Shown here one piece after another: positions 59,730 to 64,000 of a stretch of 64,000 nucleotides of DNA. Within the stretch, counting starts at the first letter, position 1; every line of letters begins with the position of its first letter. The notes beneath the pieces were generated by a model, which saw only the letters and a program-made list of their open reading frames with translations, was not told where the DNA came from and ran no database searches. The stretch comes from Diorhabda sublineata. Taxonomy: Eukaryota; Arthropoda; Insecta; Coleoptera; Chrysomelidae. The stretch lies in contig NC_079476.1 of NCBI RefSeq assembly GCF_026230105.1, positions 24,356,559 to 24,420,558 of the forward strand, read 5' to 3'. The position numbers and the translations under genes are program-made.

Positions 59730-59950
59730 ACTTCATTACATGTTGTCCTCGCTCAAGACACACTTCCAACCGATGTTCTAAGTATCTTGTCAATGTAATG
59801 GAATAAGGGTTGTCTTAGTTTCGCGAAGAAAGCTCTAACGGAATTTTTTATTAATCGATTATTTGTGGTACCCGATTAAAAACGGCAGCTTCAACCATAC
59901 CCCAAATGTATGCGTCTGAAGATGTGAGGTCTGGAGAATGTGAAAAATAA
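59730..59950 (-). mobile_element. Tc1/mariner-superfamily transposase C-terminal relic
   Basis: The minus strand reads HSPDLTSSDAYIWGMVEAAV then FNRVPQIID and two stops. A shifted piece, TRYLEHRLEVCLERGQHVMK, follows near 59790-59735. It matches RSPDLTPxDFxLWGxxKxxVY...(R)RxxxCLxxGGxHFEH of the IS630/Tc1/mariner group. The SPDL aspartate is kept. Only the last third of the protein can be read. Confidence 0.55.
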
Positions 59951-61350
59951 GTAAATACTGAAATGAATCTACTTCTGACGAATTGGTATGGCAAGTTGCT
60001 CTGTCCTGTCCTGTTAGAGAACTGATTGCACGACTTAATTGACGTATATCAGGAATAAACCGTATTAAATTTGTATCTACCTCTATTGAATAAATAGCTT
60101 TTCCATTATTTTCTATAAAGTATCAATGATTCAGTGTCCTTAACCACTCACTTTTGCACTATATAAAGGACCTTATCATCATCGGATCTGGCAACTCCCA
60201 GAAAACGATTTGTGCAACGATTTACATGACAAATGAAAATCTGGATTTATCTCAAAACCATAGATTTGTGAAAAATCCAGGACTTTCATACTGTAACACA
60301 AAAATTCTTGAGTAACATTCTACACGGCTGCGATAATTTCACCTGACTGGTCTGTTTTAGTTAACGTTGGTATGACAGTGCGCGCATAGAGACATCATGT
60401 TTCAGTTTCAGTTGTGCTAATTTCGGGCCATACTGTAGTATCTAATGATTCAAATATTGGTATATAATATCCAATTGATGAGTGTATGAGTACTATGTAA
60501 AATTTGGCAATTTCATAACACGCTTTATATAAATGAATATACCGTGAGTAAAACATAACATTTCATTTAAAACTCATGGACATTATACATTTTTCCAGTT
60601 GAATAATCATTCAGATGAATGTCTCCCTTTTCCTTTTATCGTACTTTTTTCTCTCAATACCGAATAGACGAGACGTTCTTCCATTATACTTACAGATCCC
60701 TCGGTGTATTATTTTATTTTTCGCTTAATGTGATAGCAGTAACAATGCTTATGCCGATGTACTGTATCACTTTTAATCAAAAAAAAACACCTCGTACCTC
60801 GTTTTCTCGAGGACGAATACAAAACAATCGTATAATAGACATATATATACAACAAAACCCAGCCAAATTCACAATGCGATATAAAAATAATAGATTGCGC
60901 AGCACTGGTGAAGAAATATTATGGCAGAAATATTTAGAGATGCTCAAATATTTACTATTGCCCTATTTTATAACGGTTTTGGCTAAGAAATGCGGCAACA
61001 TATAAATTTCAGAAATTCTTTGTTTCATGACGCTACAAACTCATGAATATATGAGGGATGTTTCTGAAAGGCGCGTTTCCTTTTCACACGTTTTTCAAAG
61101 TTCTAAACCACATTGTATGTATTTCGTAGGTTATGTGTGAAATTGAAAAGTTACAGACGTATTTAGAATAATGGCACATTTATAGTCTGTACATTACTAC
61201 TAAGAAGTAAGACCAAATCAGTCAAATAGTAAGAAAATGCAATGGAAAAGTCCATTTCACATGTTTATTGAGATAAGTTTTAACTGCTAGTTGAATTTAT
61301 CATTTCTGTCAAGTTGAAATGTACAGAAAAAGTTCACGAAATATTAAAAT
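59951..61350. other. no gene confirmed; one 128-codon frame
   Basis: The plus frame at 60619-61005 (128 codons, MSPFSFYRTFFSQYR...) contains a hydrophobic segment and a basic tail. It mirrors the AT bias and has no motif I recognise. I would not call it a gene without further evidence. Confidence 0.3.
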
Positions 61351-61354
61351 CTGT

Positions 61355-61630
61355 CTATGTATAAGTACGGATGGTCCCAGAAGTACCTGGCCTGACTTGA
61401 GATGTCACAACATATGTTTCAAGTTTGAAGGCACCTTGTTGTTCAGTATTTTTTAGGGAGCCATCGATAGTGAACGTTTTCAGTTTTTGTAAACATGAAG
61501 AATCGTTATATAATACAATATTTTCATTTGAAAGTCCACAGCCCAATAAATTTACAACTAAAGAAACAGGATGTTGTATTAAAGCTGTGGGTACGTGTAT
61601 ATTCACCGCATCGCATTTTTGAAAGTTCTT
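61355..61630. other. possible mariner-type terminal region
   Basis: GGATGGTCCCAGAAGTACCT (61370) followed by GGCACCTTGTTGTTCAG (61428) resembles, from memory, the ends of some insect mariner elements. Both strands are open (65 and 83 codons) without a transposase motif. This is weak support. Confidence 0.2.
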
Positions 61631-63174
61631 TCAAGAGTTGCTCCATTTTGTAATATCAGAATATCTAAAAATCTCAAAAATAAAAAATCGAACGGCAGAT
61701 TTTTTTTCTAGAGCTGTCAAAACTTTCAGGCAATTTCCTTTGACAATCACTTATGACGGTTATCATCAGTAGGTGTCTTTAGATCATATTTGCTGGCCAA
61801 ATCGATACATTTTTCTCTGTGGTTTTTTGCAGTTTTTTGCAGTAAAAGGTTACGTTGCATGGGTATTTACGACTATTCTTGTCAACATTTTTTGAGAAAA
61901 TGAACAAAAACATTATACTGGCATAATACCAAATATAAATGCCCCGTGGAGCCATGCTGACGCTGACTGACACGAAAGGGGGCATATACGGGGGGAGAAA
62001 AAAGAGAGAGAGAGAGACCTACATTGACAATTTGATCGCACAGATCCGCCATAGCTTGCATAAATGTTATTTTTATATTTATGCAATGTGCTTTATGCTT
62101 TGTGCAATAAAGTTTTAATATGAAATAAAATTAGGGTTGATACTTTCACCCTCGTATATTAAAAGAGTAATATTGAAAAAACACTCGTATTTAGTCCTTT
62201 GCTAGTGCAGGAAAATTACAGATTTTCATGTTTCTAGCATTACTAAAATTTTGGAATAACTGAATTTTGGAATAACTAAATTTTAGTCACCATCTTTCAA
62301 GGGTAATATATAGATAAGCGATGAAATTTTGTTATAGGAAAGAGCCAACTTTATTTCATACGAGCAATCACCTCCTGAATTTTGTCGCATTAATTTACAA
62401 ACTTTCTGTATATATTCATAATTTGAATATAATACCAAAAAAAGTGTGTTACTTCAATACCGATATGAAGCTCGTTATTATCGTTAATTAAAATATTGCA
62501 TAAAAGTTGTGTGAAATTGTTTTCCACATTTTTCGTTAAGTCATTTATTTTCGACTTACGTACAGCTAACAGCAAATCTCATGCACCCGTTTGTAAACAT
62601 GAACTCCAGATAGCCATTAAGTCTACAGTTTTTTTCCTACTATTTTTCTAACTAGTTTAACAATTTTGTTCAAGTGGGGTAAATCCAAGCTAGGCGGCCG
62701 CAATATGAAACTTTGAGCTAACGGCAGTGTTTGTAGCGGGCATCAGCTTTAGCGATTCTGTGTATAACAAGGATTTAGTAAACGGCCGCGGTTTATAAGT
62801 GCTAATTTATAGGAAACCAACACTCTACACATATTTCCACGACGAATATTATGATAAAGTACTTTGATATAAATGAGTCATCGTTAAAATTGAAATATGA
62901 GACTATTTTTTTTTGTTATACATCGATAGAATTAAAAAATATATAGAATAAACAATTCGATCACCTGTAGTGTAGTTTTTGTGAATTATAACAGCAATAT
63001 AAGTTATAAACAATCATCGTTATTCTAAGGCTGACTGCTACTTATAATTTGTACGTCCAGCCTGTTGCTAGCCTTGAATGATCTTTCTAATTTACCCTGA
63101 ACTTCGACTTAACAACGGTTATATACAGCTCTCACCGTTATTAACATCAAATCCCAATTCCTAAATTCCTAAAA
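61631..63174. other. no gene confirmed; small GC-rich spot at 62690-62800
   Basis: A (GA)n run lies at 62003-62018. At 62692 and 62783 two GCGGCCG words stand about 90 bp apart in a GC-richer spot. A minus-strand GTAC|GTAAGTCG near 62563 could be a donor after a very short start. None of these amounts to a gene. Confidence 0.3.
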
Positions 63175-64000
63175 TTCCTAAATTAGATAATAAAAGGAGC
63201 AGTCACATTCCTAAGGAATAAATTTCTCAAGAATCTGAGTACAAATACGCAATCATTTCAATCAGAGATAGCTTCTCTAACCAATAACAAAAATTTACTA
63301 AGGTTGCGTTACCATCCTTCATGTGGGCAAAAGAAAGTAATAAAAGACACTAGGAGTTCGACAACAAAATACTATTGCTGAATTAGTAGACTATACCCAA
63401 AGACTATTAGAATCTTCTAGCAGACATGAATATAAAGTCAACGTGCTTATTTCCATCGAAAGTAACAAATAATGACAACAACAAAGTAGCACTAGTGATT
63501 CAGTCATCAAAACGAGATGTCAAATAGACGAATTAGTTATGTTTATAAGGAAGATGAGGATGAAGATCACAACAAATAACAAATCCTATAATAAAAGATG
63601 TATAAGAACAAGTGAGATGAAGAACCAAAGAACTGTGACGCGATGCACTTTGGCTGACAGGTAAATGAATGCTGTTATCAAAAAGAAGTATCAAATAGCC
63701 GAAGTAGTCATATGGCAAAAAACAAGAAAACGCTTCAATCATGTTTATTCAACCGCTGAAATTCCAGAAGACTGATTAAAATTCTAATTCATAACCTTGC
63801 CAAAAAAACAACGTCCCAAGCACTGTAGCGACTATAGACGGATAAGTCTTATAAGAGTCACACTATAAAAATATTTTTAAGAATCATCCACGCTACAATC
63901 AAAATTAAGTGCGAAGAAGATCAAGACGAAACTCAATTTGGTTTTAGACATGGGTTGGGAACACAAGAAGCACTTTTTGCACTGAATATATTGCTACAAA
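63175..64000 (+). mobile_element. LINE reverse-transcriptase relic, cut by window edge
   Basis: The clearest part is at the right edge. KIFLRIIHATIKIKCEEDQD (about 63862) is followed by ETQFGFRHGLGTQEALFALN and ILLQ, the finger-domain block (xTQFGFRxGxGTREALFAxxxL) of insect LINE reverse transcriptases. Upstream, on shifted frames, AEIPEDW (about 63755), ITLPKK, and CSDYRRISLI (about 63820) match IPxEWLxSxFIxLPKK...CxxYRTISLM. The first 550 bp are harder to read. The catalytic domain would lie beyond the window. Frame changes in the visible part show decay. Confidence 0.8.

Noticed and set aside
60619..61005. 128-codon plus frame with a hydrophobic stretch
   Set aside because: Its length is only moderately unusual for the composition and no domain is recognisable; codon use looks driven by base composition.
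1..64000. CRISPR arrays, operons or a prokaryotic defence-type cluster
   Set aside because: No spaced short repeats, no tandem long ORFs and no ribosome binding sites; the sequence is eukaryotic in character.
1..64000. integrated viral sequence
   Set aside because: I saw reverse-transcriptase blocks only of the non-LTR type, and no capsid, envelope or viral polymerase motifs.

Overview
This window looks like AT-rich nuclear DNA from an insect. The evidence is indirect but consistent. Most of the sequence has stop codons in all six frames. There are GT/AG-type splice signals, long (TA)n and (GA)n tracts, and a dense collection of decayed transposons of types common in insect genomes. These include Tc1/mariner transposases, Jockey-like and RTE-like LINEs, a Crypton-like tyrosine recombinase and a PIF/Harbinger fragment. 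I cannot name the species; a TE-rich beetle or similar insect would fit. I saw no operons, Shine-Dalgarno sites, rRNA, convincing tRNA or CRISPR arrays.

Layout. 1-8.3 kb: a decayed duplicated coding segment (1.1-1.6 kb), a fold-back element (3.6-4.3 kb) and an old LINE (5.3-6.2 kb). 8.3-8.6 kb: a 22-bp minisatellite carrying CRE-like cores, just before a likely first coding exon on the + strand. 9-17 kb: a mariner relic, a decayed two-frame gene (12.3-12.6 kb) and a LINE relic (16.7-17.2 kb). 18-27 kb: microsatellites, degenerate repeats and, at 20.3-21.7 kb, a GC-richer island with one long open frame and two splice-acceptor-led candidate exons. 28.2-28.8 kb: the best host-gene candidate, a minus-strand 5' exon, a 386-bp intron and an exon encoding a signal peptide. 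29.9-36.5 kb: mariner relics, a membrane-protein pseudogene fused to a Crypton-like relic, a 73-codon ORF and a nearly full-length dead Tc1 transposase. 39-49 kb: LINE, Jockey, Harbinger and mariner fragments plus an unassigned 72-codon open frame (41.2 kb). 49.9-50.6 kb: a tandem array of about four ~170-bp units. 53-64 kb: RNase H-bearing LINE, mariner and Jockey remnants, and a LINE running off the right edge.

There is no gene cluster here that works together as a pathway. The window reads as intergenic or intronic DNA with a few possible exons of split genes. Every recognised mobile element is broken by stops, frameshifts, truncation or loss of a catalytic residue, so none looks autonomous. 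I found no convincing new biological system. The items most worth checking are the 8.4 kb repeat/exon pair, the 28.2-28.8 kb split gene start, the 20.9/21.6 kb paired exons and the unassigned open frames at 34.9 and 41.2 kb.
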